Below, piece after piece: positions 34,412 to 47,555 of a stretch of 55,499 nt of DNA. The DNA comes from Sneathiella sp. (lineage in GTDB: Bacteria; Pseudomonadota; Alphaproteobacteria; Sneathiellales; Sneathiellaceae): positions 1-55,499 of the forward strand of contig NZ_NZMB01000022.1 of the NCBI RefSeq assembly GCF_002694385.1, in the 5' to 3' direction. The first letter of the stretch is position 1. Each line of letters begins with the position of its first letter. Under the pieces are notes generated by a model. That model made no database searches, was not told the DNA's origin, and saw only the letters and a list, made by a program, of their open reading frames with translations. The translations under genes were made by a program, and so were the position numbers.

Positions 34412-36205
34412 ATGGCCCTCTTTGAAAATTCCAAGGCAGGGGAAAGATTTATCAACCCCATAATGTCTGCCACAAGCAGTACGCCGGTAAAACTGATGGC
34501 CTGCGCCATCGCCATTGGTCTGCTTGCCGGATACGGGGCCGTGGGCTTCCGCATCGCCATCAGCGAAATACAGCAGCTTTTTTATGGCGCGGACAGCCAC
34601 GGCGTTGTCGCGCAGGCAATCGAGTTGCCATGGTGGCAGATTGTCGCCGCACCCATGATCGGCGGTCTCATTGTCGGCCTGTTCTGGAAATATATCCTGC
34701 CCCGCCATCGCAGCCAGGGCGTCGCCGACGTAATCGAAGCGGTGATCGTCAACCGCGGCAAGATGAAACTCATTCCCGGGCTTGGCGGGCTCTTTATTAA
34801 TGCGCTCACACTCGGCTGTGGCGGGTCCAGCGGACGGGAAGGCCCCGTTGTCCATTTCAGCGCCCTGATCGCCAGCCAGATCGGGCAATGGCTGCGGATG
34901 CCATCCAGATATTATATGACGCTGATTGCCTGCGGTGTCTCCTCGGGCGTGGCCGCCTCCTTCAACGCGCCGATTGCGGGAATGTTCTTCGCCCTTGAAG
35001 TGGTTGTCGGATCGCTGGCGACACAGGCCTTTGCGCCCATTGTCATCGCATCCGTCATCGGCACCGTTGTCAGCCGTGTCTATCTCGGCGACTACCCTGC
35101 CTTTATCATCCCGAATTATGAAATCGTTTCCTTATGGGAATTTCCTGCGATTGCTCTGCTCGGCGTTGTCTCCGCCATTGTCTCGCTGATCTTTATCTGG
35201 AGCATCGGCTTCACGGAGCGGACCATCGACCGCTTCCGCCTACCCGAAGTATTGCGCCCTGTCGCGGGCGGGGCGGTTCTCGGCATCATTGCTGTTTTTG
35301 TGCCGCAGATCATCGGCGTCGGCTATGAGGCGACGGACAGCGCGTTGAAAGGCCAGTATCCGCTGATTATCCTGCTGATGCTGATCGTGGTGAAAACCAT
35401 TGCGGTCGGGATTACCTTCGGCTCGCGTTTCGGCGGCGGGTTTTTCTCCCCCTCCCTCTTTATCGGCGCCATGACGGGGGGCGCTTTCGGCCTGATCGCC
35501 GCCGCCGCCTTCCCCGAAATGGCGGCCAGCCATGGTCTTTATGCCATTATCGGCATGTCGGCCGTTGCCGCCTCTGTCCTTGGCGCGCCGATTTCGACCA
35601 TCCTGATCGTTTTCGAGCTGACGGGCGATTACAAGATTTCCATTGCCGTGATGGTGGCCGTTTCGGTTGCAACGCTCATTTCCAAGAATATTTACGGGCG
35701 CAGCATTTTCCAGACCCAGCTTCTCAATCGCAATGTGGATGTGAACGAGAGCCGGGCGCTCCGCCTGCTCAGCTTCCGCCAGGTGCGGGGCATCATGGAT
35801 CGTGAATTCATCGAAATTCCCAAGCACACTGACATGAAGGAACTGCGCAAGATCATCCGCAATACGAATCATGACAAATTCGTGGTGGTGGAGCCGGAGA
35901 CTCACGAATTCATCGGATGCATTGATTACAGCGACCTGAAAGCGGGACTGTTCGGGGACGAGCCGCTTGATCATATGACGGCGCAGGATCTGATGCATGA
36001 TGACGGCCCTGTGCTGTTCCCCGATACCAGCCTGAAAAACGCCCTGGAAATTATCGGCAAGTCCGATACCGAGAATATTCCCGTCATCAACCGGGCCAAT
36101 GAACGGCGCCTGATCGGCATCCTGCATCAGAAGGATCTGCTGCGCGCCTATAACGCCGCGCTTCTCTCCGCCCAGGACGATACCCGCGACCGGGTTTTCA
36201 AATAA
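34412..36205 (+). CDS. ClC family chloride channel/antiporter with two CBS domains
   Basis: Protein of 597 aa. The membrane part (about residues 30-440) carries GREGP at 141-145 with the gating Glu143, and GSRFGGGFFSPSLFIG later, both key ClC motifs. The first filter segment reads RSQGVADV (100-107) instead of GSGIPE, so the Ser of the inner gate is not conserved in the usual form. Two CBS domains occupy about 460-590, as in nucleotide-sensing ClC proteins. Ion selectivity is uncertain. The uvrD gene starts 52 nt downstream. Confidence 0.9.
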   Translation: MALFENSKAGERFINPIMSATSSTPVKLMACAIAIGLLAGYGAVGFRIAISEIQQLFYGADSHGVVAQAIELPWWQIVAAPMIGGLIVGLFWKYILPRHRSQGVADVIEAVIVNRGKMKLIPGLGGLFINALTLGCGGSSGREGPVVHFSALIASQIGQWLRMPSRYYMTLIACGVSSGVAASFNAPIAGMFFALEVVVGSLATQAFAPIVIASVIGTVVSRVYLGDYPAFIIPNYEIVSLWEFPAIALLGVVSAIVSLIFIWSIGFTERTIDRFRLPEVLRPVAGGAVLGIIAVFVPQIIGVGYEATDSALKGQYPLIILLMLIVVKTIAVGITFGSRFGGGFFSPSLFIGAMTGGAFGLIAAAAFPEMAASHGLYAIIGMSAVAASVLGAPISTILIVFELTGDYKISIAVMVAVSVATLISKNIYGRSIFQTQLLNRNVDVNESRALRLLSFRQVRGIMDREFIEIPKHTDMKELRKIIRNTNHDKFVVVEPETHEFIGCIDYSDLKAGLFGDEPLDHMTAQDLMHDDGPVLFPDTSLKNALEIIGKSDTENIPVINRANERRLIGILHQKDLLRAYNAALLSAQDDTRDRVFK

Positions 36206-36257
36206 ACAACCGATCTGCGGTAGCCTCGCGGCACCGCTTGGGCTATATCTTGTCCCT

Positions 36258-38549
36258 ATGGATGACAGCTTCGACATAGCCAGCTTTGCAGGCAATACCG
36301 GCGCGCCGAAAGCCCCGGATTTCAGCTATCTTGACGCTCTCAACGAAGGGCAGCGCGCGGCGGTGGAGGCCCTTGACGGGCCCGTCCTGGTGCTCGCTGG
36401 CGCGGGCACCGGCAAGACGCGGGTGCTGGTCTCCCGCCTTGCCCATATCCTCAATATGCGCGATGTCCGGCCGTGGGAAATTCTCGCTGTCACCTTCACC
36501 AACAAGGCCGCCGCCGAGATGCAGGAACGCACGGCGGACCTCGTCGGCCCGCAGGCGATCGAAATCAAACTCGGCACCTTTCACGCTATCGGCGTGTGGC
36601 TGCTGCGCCGTCATGCGGAGCTGCTAGATCTGTCCACCAGCTTCACCATTCTGGACACCGATGACCAGCTCCGCCTGCTGAAACAGATCATGAGCGAAGG
36701 CGGCGTTGATACCAAAAAATGGCCGCCGCGAGCCATGGCCGCCATTATTGATCGCTGGAAAGACAAGGGGCTGCGGCCTGATCAGGTGTCGGGCACCGGC
36801 GGCAGCGAATTTGCAGATGGCAAAGGCATCGCCTTCTACAAACGCTATCAGCAACGGCTGGCAGAGCAGAATGCCTGCGATTTCGGTGACCTGCTGCTGC
36901 ATGTCCTGACCCTGTTCCAGAAGCACCCAGATATTCTCAGCCTCTATCAGCAGCGTTTCAAATATATCCTGGTGGATGAGTATCAGGATACCAACGTCGC
37001 GCAATATCTCCTCCTCCGGCTGCTGGCGCAGCGGCATCGCAATATCTGCTGCGTCGGCGATGATGACCAGTCCATTTACGGCTGGCGCGGGGCGGAGGTC
37101 GGCAATATCCTGAAATTCGAAGACGACTTCCCCGGCGCCCGTGTCATCCGGCTGGAACGCAACTATCGCTCCACCTCGCATATTCTGGGGGCCGCCTCCG
37201 GCCTGATTGCACAGAATGAGGGTCGGCTCGGCAAAACCCTTTATACGGAGGATAACGAGGGCGCGCCCGTTACCCTCAAAAGCCATTGGGACGGCCAGAG
37301 CGAAGCCCGCTGGGTCGCCGAAGAGATCGAAGCGCTGGAGCGCAAGGGAACGCGCACAAAGGATATGGCGATCCTTGTCCGCGCCAGCTTCCAGACCCGC
37401 GATTTCGAAGAATGCTTCTTAAGTCTTGGCATCAAATACCGGGTGATCGGGGGGCTGCGCTTTTACGAGCGGCGGGAAATCCGCGATGTCCTCGCCTATC
37501 TCCGCGTCATCAACCAGCCTGACGACGATCTCGCCTTTGAACGCATTTATAACCTGCCCAAACGCGGGCTGGGTGAAAGGGCGCTCGAAAAGCTTCGGGA
37601 GATTGGCCGCGGGGCCGGGCTGTCGCTGTCCCGCGCCGCCGATTTTGCCGTCGAACAGGGCTTTTTCAAGGGCAAAGCCCATAGCTCCCTGAAGGAGCTC
37701 TCGGAAAATTTTCATAACTGGCGGGCGCAGCAGGACCTTGTAGCGACCGACGAACTGGTGGAAACCGTGCTGGAGGACAGCGGATATTTCGACATGTGGC
37801 AGCAGGACACGTCAACCGAGGCGGAAGGCAAGCGGGAAAACCTGAAGGAGCTGATCCGCGCCGTCGGCGAATATGAAAGCCTGTCGCAATTTCTCGAACA
37901 TGTCTCGCTGGTGATGGAGAACAACGCCGACAAGGGCGATGACATGGTCAGCCTGATGACACTGCATGCCGCAAAAGGCCTTGAATATGATGTGATTTTC
38001 CTGCCCGGATGGGAGGAAGGTCTGTTCCCGCATCAGCGCGCTCTCGATGAAAATGGCGTCAAGGCCCTGGAAGAGGAACGCCGTCTCGCCTATGTCGGCA
38101 TCACGCGCGCCAAGAAACGCTGCTTCATCAGCCATGCGAGCAACCGCCGCATCCATGGGCAATGGCAATCCTCCCTCCCCAGCCGGTTTGTCGACGAACT
38201 GCCGAAAGAACATATCGCCGATCAGTCTGAACAGGGACTGTACAGCACCACCGCCCGCCAGACGGGGGAGAGCAGCTTTTCCTCCTGGCGGAGCCGGGAA
38301 ACCAGCCATCTTGCGGAGATTCTCAACCGGAACGCTCAGAGGAATGAACGGCTTGTGGACAACAGCACCAAACCGGTCAGCCGAACACCGGCAACAAATG
38401 AGAACGGGGGCCTTGCCGTCGGCAGCCGCATATTTCACCAGAAATTCGGCTATGGCCGCATCCTCCGCAAGGATGGCCCGAAACTGGAAATCGCCTTTGA
38501 AAAGGCCGGTATGAAGAAAGTGATGGAACAATTTGTCCAGGCAGCCTGA
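36258..38549 (+). CDS. ATP-dependent DNA helicase, UvrD/PcrA family
   Basis: Superfamily 1A helicase of 763 aa. Motif I GAGTGKT is at 48-54, motif Ia includes TFTNKAAAEM, motif II is DEYQDTN, motif III GDDDQSIYGWRGA, motif IV RNYRST, motif V HAAKGLEYD and motif VI YVGITRAKKR. It unwinds DNA 3' to 5' in mismatch and excision repair. The C-terminal KFGYGRI segment is the Tudor-like tail of UvrD/PcrA that contacts RNA polymerase. Length is normal. The last 17 nt overlap the prmA frame. Confidence 0.93.
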   Translation: MDDSFDIASFAGNTGAPKAPDFSYLDALNEGQRAAVEALDGPVLVLAGAGTGKTRVLVSRLAHILNMRDVRPWEILAVTFTNKAAAEMQERTADLVGPQAIEIKLGTFHAIGVWLLRRHAELLDLSTSFTILDTDDQLRLLKQIMSEGGVDTKKWPPRAMAAIIDRWKDKGLRPDQVSGTGGSEFADGKGIAFYKRYQQRLAEQNACDFGDLLLHVLTLFQKHPDILSLYQQRFKYILVDEYQDTNVAQYLLLRLLAQRHRNICCVGDDDQSIYGWRGAEVGNILKFEDDFPGARVIRLERNYRSTSHILGAASGLIAQNEGRLGKTLYTEDNEGAPVTLKSHWDGQSEARWVAEEIEALERKGTRTKDMAILVRASFQTRDFEECFLSLGIKYRVIGGLRFYERREIRDVLAYLRVINQPDDDLAFERIYNLPKRGLGERALEKLREIGRGAGLSLSRAADFAVEQGFFKGKAHSSLKELSENFHNWRAQQDLVATDELVETVLEDSGYFDMWQQDTSTEAEGKRENLKELIRAVGEYESLSQFLEHVSLVMENNADKGDDMVSLMTLHAAKGLEYDVIFLPGWEEGLFPHQRALDENGVKALEEERRLAYVGITRAKKRCFISHASNRRIHGQWQSSLPSRFVDELPKEHIADQSEQGLYSTTARQTGESSFSSWRSRETSHLAEILNRNAQRNERLVDNSTKPVSRTPATNENGGLAVGSRIFHQKFGYGRILRKDGPKLEIAFEKAGMKKVMEQFVQAA

Positions 38550-39393
38550 TCCCGCCTTTTGGCAGCTCACCCTGACCCTGCCCCTCGATCAGGCCATGCA
38601 GATCGCCGATCTTTATGAAGAGGAGGCGCTGACCGTCTCAACGCAGGAGGCCGTACCGGACGGATCGCTCTGGCGGCTGGATATCCTGTTCGAACAGCAG
38701 CCCGGCGCCGAGTTGCTGCACCGCCTGCCACCGGAGACAGAGTTCGATCTCGCCCCTCTCATCCAGAAGGACTGGGTCAGCGAAAGCCAGAAGATGCTGC
38801 CGCCCGTCGATGCCGGACGTTTTTATATCCACGGCTCGCATGATGCGCCGCATCCGGCCGCCTCGCGCCATAATCTGCTGATAGACGCGGGCGCGGCATT
38901 CGGCACCGGCCTGCATGAGACGACATTCGGATGCCTGACCGCGCTGGATGATCTGCATAAATGGCGGCGGGTCCGCCATCCGCTGGATCTCGGCTGCGGC
39001 TCCGGCGTCCTGGCTCTCGCCATTGCAAAAGCATGGAACATCCCCGTCCTTGCGAGCGATATTGACCCCGCCGCCGTCGAGGTGACAAAAGCAAATGCCC
39101 GGCGCAACCGACTTGCCCCCCTCCTGACTGTGGTGGAGGCCATCGGCCTGCAAAACCGGCTGCTGCGGGAACAGGCGCCCTATGATCTGATTGTCGCCAA
39201 TATTCTCGCCTGGCCGCTCATGAAAATGGCGCCGGACATTGCCGCCGCCCTTGACCGGACAGGGGTCCTGATCCTTTCGGGGCTGCTTGGCACACAGGAG
39301 GTGATGGTGAGAAAGGCCTATTTAGAGCAGGGCCTGAAGCTGAAACGCCGATACGCTATCGGCGAGTGGAACACGCTGGTTCTCTGCCGATAG
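38533..39393 (+). CDS. prmA: Ribosomal protein L11 methyltransferase
   Basis: PrmA trimethylates several lysines and the N-terminus of ribosomal protein L11. This 286-aa protein has the substrate-recognition N-domain (first 90 residues), then the linker AFGTGLHETTF and motif I LDLGCGSGVLALA (near 153-165), with VANILAWPLM as the catalytic NxxP-like strand. Start is TTG at 38533, inside the end of the helicase gene (17-nt overlap); no later in-frame start keeps the conserved TLTLPL strand. Its 3' end is part of a perfect 14-bp inverted repeat. Confidence 0.9.
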   Translation: MSRQPDPAFWQLTLTLPLDQAMQIADLYEEEALTVSTQEAVPDGSLWRLDILFEQQPGAELLHRLPPETEFDLAPLIQKDWVSESQKMLPPVDAGRFYIHGSHDAPHPAASRHNLLIDAGAAFGTGLHETTFGCLTALDDLHKWRRVRHPLDLGCGSGVLALAIAKAWNIPVLASDIDPAAVEVTKANARRNRLAPLLTVVEAIGLQNRLLREQAPYDLIVANILAWPLMKMAPDIAAALDRTGVLILSGLLGTQEVMVRKAYLEQGLKLKRRYAIGEWNTLVLCR

Positions 39394-39486
39394 CGTATCA
39401 GGGAAGAAGTTGCAGCCGGTCCGCCTCGAATGGGGGGAAGAAACGGATCGGCTGCGAACGATCAGACCGCCTTGCGGTGATCGTTC
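39350..39486. repeat. Three consecutive inverted repeats between prmA and the DUF1127 gene
   Basis: Repeat 1: GATACGCTATCGGC (39350-39363) pairs perfectly with GCCGATAGCGTATC (39386-39399), 14 bp, loop 22 nt, spanning the prmA stop. Repeat 2: GCAGCCGGTCCG (39412-39423) pairs with CGGATCGGCTGC (39444-39455), 11 of 12. Repeat 3: GAACGATC (39456-39463) pairs with GATCGTTC (39479-39486), with an inner ACCGC/GCGGT stem, inside the last codons of the DUF1127 gene. They abut without overlap. Convergent terminators are the simplest reading, though none has a T-tract. Confidence 0.7.
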
Positions 39487-39974
39487 AGATTTGCCGGCAG
39501 GGCAACATTGTCATTGGCCCGGAGCTGTAGCTTGCCATTAACGGCCGCTTCAATTTCCCCGCGGGAAAGGCCGATGTCCGCCAGTTCACGGCTATTCATG
39601 GCCATAAGCTGAACATAAGCCGCCCGTGCCTGCTGGGCTTCAATGAATTTGCGGCCCAGCTTGCGCCAGAAACCTTCACCCCGTACGGAGGCGGATTTGA
39701 CGGTGCCATCAACGGCCTGATCAATCTCCGCCCGCGTCAGGCCGATATCCTTCAGCTCACGATCGCTCATTTCATACAGTGCGGCCTTGGCAGCAGTCGC
39801 CTGCCGCTGTTTCTTGAACTTTGCGACCAGGCCCGAAAGCTGCTCGGCGATGAAACGGCTTCTACGTGCATAAGCCTGCTGCGTCAGCTGAAATTCATCA
39901 ATATAGTCATTGTTGGCATTGACGGGCGCACCCTGCACAAAGCCGTTCTGTTCTTTCGCGACATAACTCGTCAT
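39462..39974 (-). CDS. DUF1127 protein with two tandem DUF1127 repeats
   Basis: Protein of 170 aa. DUF1127 normally is a 45-75 aa basic protein with the ending L-x-D-I-G-L-x-R-x-E-I. Here the motif occurs twice: MSDRELKDIGLTRAEID (near 69-85) and MNSRELADIGLSRGEIE (near 126-142), each preceded by a basic helix (FKKQRQATAAKAALYE and LGRKFIEAQQARAAYVQ). Both copies look intact. Small DUF1127 proteins are known in alphaproteobacteria to bind RNA and influence phosphate and carbon metabolism. A double copy could be a built-in dimer. It shares orientation with the small gene 44 nt upstream. Confidence 0.8.
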   Translation of the reverse strand: MTSYVAKEQNGFVQGAPVNANNDYIDEFQLTQQAYARRSRFIAEQLSGLVAKFKKQRQATAAKAALYEMSDRELKDIGLTRAEIDQAVDGTVKSASVRGEGFWRKLGRKFIEAQQARAAYVQLMAMNSRELADIGLSRGEIEAAVNGKLQLRANDNVALPANLNDHRKAV

Positions 39975-40018
39975 TTTCCTACTCCTTCAATTCCGTCATC
40001 GCTCCCGTAGAGCGAAGA

Positions 40019-40300
40019 TTAGCGATTATTTTTTTCCGTAACCGGGATGAAGCCATTTTCATTGGCGGCATCACCCAGAATTTCATTTTCATACCGAACT
40101 GCCCTGACAAGCGGGCCGTGGCCCAGGTCCAGGACAATCGTCTTTTCCACATCGGCAAGACAAAGGCGCGCGCGCAAGGATCGCATCAGCCCCGACAGGC
40201 CGAAGGACCGGTCAGTAAAAGCTGGTTCATATCGCAAATGACCGACCGCGCCGTAGCCGGGCTGTCCTGCATCTGCATATCTTTCATTCCTTGCGAACAT
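40019..40300 (-). CDS. Small hypothetical protein upstream of the DUF1127 gene
   Basis: Protein of 93 aa if started at the ATG complementary to 40298-40300 (MFARNERYADAG), which has GGAAAG upstream. It has no recognised domain. The middle SGLMRSLRARLCLADVEKTI is a basic helix followed by a short acidic and hydrophobic tail. Its 44-nt spacing to the tandem DUF1127 gene suggests a shared transcript. A slightly longer start at 40321 is possible. An AT-rich region upstream (40320-40380) looks like its promoter region. Confidence 0.5.
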   Translation of the reverse strand: MFARNERYADAGQPGYGAVGHLRYEPAFTDRSFGLSGLMRSLRARLCLADVEKTIVLDLGHGPLVRAVRYENEILGDAANENGFIPVTEKNNR

Positions 40301-40512
40301 TTCACTCTTTCCGCCTGACATTCTCAATGACGAATATATTGCACTGCATCCATTAAAAAACAATAACTTACTAAGCGTTTTTGCCCGCAAAGATCGAAAT
40401 GGTGCTTTGCAGAAAATGCATGGCTCACGTTGCACTCATGACGAAAAAGCGCCATATTCATCATCAGAAGTATCATGTTATCAATAGGGTTAGCCCATTT
40501 CAGGATATCGCG

Positions 40513-42522
40513 ATGGAAACCGCCGCATTGCCCGCTCTCGCCCCGTTCCTTCCCCATGGTATGAAGGAGGAAGAGGCCGTTCAGATCCTAAAGGCCGCTG
40601 CCGCTGCCCCGCCACGCGGGGATGAGGATCTGCTGCTCACCCGGCTTTTCCCCCGTCTCGATGCGGAAAATCTGGCGAAAATCCGCGCCGCGCGAGAAGA
40701 AATGCGCGCGCAAATTCAGACCGATGTTCTCAACCGTGCGGCATCCGTAGAACGGCTTGCGGCGCTACGGGCGGAAATGGCGCGGCAGACGCTTGACGGC
40801 TTTATCATCCCGCTTAATGACGAATTTCATGGCGAGGCGGCCCCGGCGGCGGCGGAACGGCTCAAATGGCTGACCGGCTTTACCGGATCGGCGGGCGTTG
40901 CCGCTGTCCTCAAAGACAGGGCGGCAATCTTTATTGACGGGCGCTATACGCTGCAGGTGCGGGGCGAGGTGGATACCACGCTTTTCACCCCCCGCCATGT
41001 CAGCGAGGAGCCCATGAGCGACTGGCTGAAAGAACATATGTCCAGTGGCCAGACCCTTGGCGTTGATCCCTGGCTGCATACCGAAAGCGGCATGAACAAT
41101 CTGAAACGGCTGACCGGAGAGATTGGCGTGACGCTCGCCTCTGTCGCAAAAAACCCCATAGATGCCGTCTGGCCGGACCGGCCGCCGCAACCACTTGCCC
41201 TGGTGCAGCCGCAGACGGAAAAATTTGCTGGGAAAAGCTCCGCCAGCAAGCGTCAGCGCATGGCCGCCCACCTGGCGGAGCGCAAAGTCGATGCCACCGT
41301 GCATACCCTGCCCGATGTGGTGGCCTGGCTGCTCAACATCCGGGGCGCGGACTTGCCCTGCACGCCCTTTGCCCTTGGCTTCGCCATTTTGCATCAGGAT
41401 GCGACGGTCGACCTCTTTATGAAAGAAATGAAATTTGCAACCGGCCTGAAGGAGCATCTCGGCAATATGGTCCGTGTCTGGGCGCCGGAGGAATTTACCG
41501 CCGCCCTCACGGCGCTTACCGGCAAAACCGTGCAGATTGACCCGATGGTCACCAGCCAGGCCATACTCGACCGGCTGACGGAGGGCGGAGCCAATCTCAT
41601 CCGGGCGGAAGATCCCTGCCTGCTGCCGAAAGCAACCAAAAATGCCGTCGAGGTGGAGGGGATGCGCCGCGCGCATATCCGCGACGGGGCGGCGATGGCG
41701 AAATTCCTCCACTGGCTCTCGGCCAATGCCACGTCCGGGGATATTGATGAGCTCACGGCGGAGGCGAAGCTACGTTCCTTCCGCGAGATAGGCGAGAATT
41801 TCCGCGACCTCAGCTTCAACACCATCTCCGGCGCCGGGCCGAATGGCGCCATCGTCCATTACCGGGCGACACCGGCCAGCAACCGCAAGCTGGAAAGCGG
41901 CAATCTCTATCTGGTGGACAGCGGCGCACAATATCTGGACGGCACCACGGATATCACCCGTACCATCGCCATCGGAACGCCGTCACAGGAAATGAAGGAA
42001 CGCTTCACACTGGTCCTGAAAGGGCATATTGCCCTTGCCCGCGCGATCTTCCCCAAAGGCACATCGGGAAGCCAGCTCGATACGCTGGCCCGCGCACCAC
42101 TCTGGGCCGCCGGGCTCGATTTCGATCATGGCACCGGGCATGGCGTCGGCAGCTATCTCAGCGTCCATGAAGGGCCGCAGCGGATTTCAAAAGCGCCGAG
42201 CGCGGTCGCCCTGCAACCGGGCATGGTCCTGTCCAACGAGCCGGGATATTACAAGACAGACGCCTATGGCATCCGCATCGAGAATCTGGTTGTTGTCTCC
42301 GAGGTGACGCCTCCCGCCGGGGCGGAACGGGTTGTTTACGGTTTTGAAACCCTGACATTCGCACCGATTGACAAGGCGCTTGTGGAAACGGGGCTGATGA
42401 GCGATACGGAAATCGCCTGGCTCAACAGCTATCACGCCGCGGTGCGGGCAAAAATCTCTCCGCTACTGACGGGGGACAGCGAAACGCTCACCTGGCTGGA
42501 GCAGGCGACGGCGCCCCTTTGA
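40513..42522 (+). CDS. M24 family aminopeptidase P
   Basis: Metallopeptidase of 669 aa that removes an N-terminal residue ahead of proline. Three-domain APP layout: creatinase-like domains at about 70-360 (RLAALRAEMARQTLDGFIIP begins the first) and the pita-bread catalytic domain after 370. The metal ligands are in DSGAQYLDGTTDIT (two Asp), HGTGHGVGSYLSVHEG (His) and EPGYYKTDAYGIRIEN (two Glu). The ATG at 40513 has AGGA at 7 nt. About 70 residues precede the usual family start; this extension is helical and Ala-rich. It converges on ligA with a 12-nt gap. Confidence 0.88.
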   Translation: METAALPALAPFLPHGMKEEEAVQILKAAAAAPPRGDEDLLLTRLFPRLDAENLAKIRAAREEMRAQIQTDVLNRAASVERLAALRAEMARQTLDGFIIPLNDEFHGEAAPAAAERLKWLTGFTGSAGVAAVLKDRAAIFIDGRYTLQVRGEVDTTLFTPRHVSEEPMSDWLKEHMSSGQTLGVDPWLHTESGMNNLKRLTGEIGVTLASVAKNPIDAVWPDRPPQPLALVQPQTEKFAGKSSASKRQRMAAHLAERKVDATVHTLPDVVAWLLNIRGADLPCTPFALGFAILHQDATVDLFMKEMKFATGLKEHLGNMVRVWAPEEFTAALTALTGKTVQIDPMVTSQAILDRLTEGGANLIRAEDPCLLPKATKNAVEVEGMRRAHIRDGAAMAKFLHWLSANATSGDIDELTAEAKLRSFREIGENFRDLSFNTISGAGPNGAIVHYRATPASNRKLESGNLYLVDSGAQYLDGTTDITRTIAIGTPSQEMKERFTLVLKGHIALARAIFPKGTSGSQLDTLARAPLWAAGLDFDHGTGHGVGSYLSVHEGPQRISKAPSAVALQPGMVLSNEPGYYKTDAYGIRIENLVVVSEVTPPAGAERVVYGFETLTFAPIDKALVETGLMSDTEIAWLNSYHAAVRAKISPLLTGDSETLTWLEQATAPL

Positions 42523-42534
42523 CCGGCGGCGCCG

Positions 42535-46310
<3,776 letters not shown>

Positions 46311-46322
46311 GTCCGGCGGGCG

Positions 46323-47150
46323 CTAAAAGACGGTTTTCCAGGCCTTGACGATCCATGAATCTTCGTGGATTTCCGGCTTGAGATAATTCTTGTCCAGAAG
46401 TGCATATGAATCTTCATACCATTCGCTGCCCGGGAAGTTGTAGCCGAGAACCGCCGCCGCCGTCTGCGCCTCATCCCGAATACCGAGGATCAGATAGGCT
46501 TCCGTCAGGCGGTGCAGCGCCTCCGGCGCATGCGTAGTCGTCTGATATTCCTCAACCACCGTGCGGAACCGATTGATGGCGCCGACAATATGCTTCTGGT
46601 TCAGGTAATACCGCCCGATGGCCATTTCCTTACCCGCCAGATGGTCCCGTGTCAGATCAATCTTGAGGCGCGCATCCTGGGCATATTCCGTATTTGGAAA
46701 ACGGCGCACCAGATTTTGCAGGGCATCGAGGGCCTGTCGCGTCACCTTCTGATCCCGCTCAACACCCGTGATCTGTTCATAATAGGAAATCGCCACCAGA
46801 TAATAGGCATAGGCGACATCCTTGTTACCCGGATGCAGCTCGATGAACCGTTCCGCCGCCAGAATGGCCTGGTCATATTCATTACTCTGGTAATAGGCGA
46901 AGGCGGACATGATCTGCGCTTTGGTCGACCAGACGGAATAGGGATACTGACGCTCTACCTCATCAAACCCGCGCGCCGCCTGACCATAATTTTCGCTATT
47001 CAGATCGGCCAGTGCCTGATTATACAGATCCTCGACCGGCCGTTCGACATAGGCGTCGGGCTCCGATGTGCCGCTACAGGCCGACAGCACCATGACAATT
47101 GAAAAGGCGCACAGCACCTTTGCCTGTTTGGAAAATATTTGGTGAAACAA
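46323..47150 (-). CDS. bamD: Outer membrane assembly lipoprotein BamD
   Basis: Lipoprotein of 275 aa in the BAM complex that inserts beta-barrel proteins into the outer membrane. The signal peptide ends in lipobox LSAC with the lipidated Cys25. Five TPR-like repeats follow (for example YNQALADLNSENYGQAARGFDEVERQYP). TTG at 47150 is chosen as start: AGAGG lies 7 nt upstream and no ATG occurs until within the signal peptide. It is the first gene of the bamD-recN-ligA unit; lpxC would usually come just before it but is separated here by a plus-strand XRE gene. Confidence 0.95.
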   Translation of the reverse strand: MFHQIFSKQAKVLCAFSIVMVLSACSGTSEPDAYVERPVEDLYNQALADLNSENYGQAARGFDEVERQYPYSVWSTKAQIMSAFAYYQSNEYDQAILAAERFIELHPGNKDVAYAYYLVAISYYEQITGVERDQKVTRQALDALQNLVRRFPNTEYAQDARLKIDLTRDHLAGKEMAIGRYYLNQKHIVGAINRFRTVVEEYQTTTHAPEALHRLTEAYLILGIRDEAQTAAAVLGYNFPGSEWYEDSYALLDKNYLKPEIHEDSWIVKAWKTVF

Positions 47151-47555
47151 CTTGTTCCTCTCGGCCCGTGACCATCAAACTACAGAAGCTGCGGCATTTT
47201 ATCCAATCAATGGAGCAAGGGGAAGTTTTCGATTAAGTTTTCTTCGTGTTCGGGAAAAAATGATCCGCAAGGCGGCATTGTCCTCAAATGATGACCGGCG
47301 CGATTGCGGAAAACTCTATCGCGATAACCCGGCGTTAGAGCTCCGGGAGAAGCGATAAAAAAATTTTATCTAATTATTGTTAGAATTTAGATATTTCGTT
47401 TTTCTACCCGTGTGTGTTATATTACCTATAAGGGTGAAGGCGCCGTTCGATTTTCTCCCACGATAATATATCGTTTTTCTCGAATCGTCGACAACGCCCT
47501 TGACAGTAAAACAACCAAAAATAAATTCAGGTTTTAAGAAAGGTACCAAACTACA
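47151..47555. other. AT-rich intergenic region between bamD and the XRE gene
   Basis: This 405-bp gap is divergent and contains no supported gene. Composition turns sharply AT-rich at 47350-47430. It holds GATAAAA/TTTTATC as a perfect 7-bp inverted repeat around 3 nt (47354-47370), a GC-rich CCCGG/CCGGG hairpin just before it, and TATATT at 47418-47423 as a possible -10 for the XRE gene. The repeat is a candidate operator for autoregulation. Confidence 0.45.
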
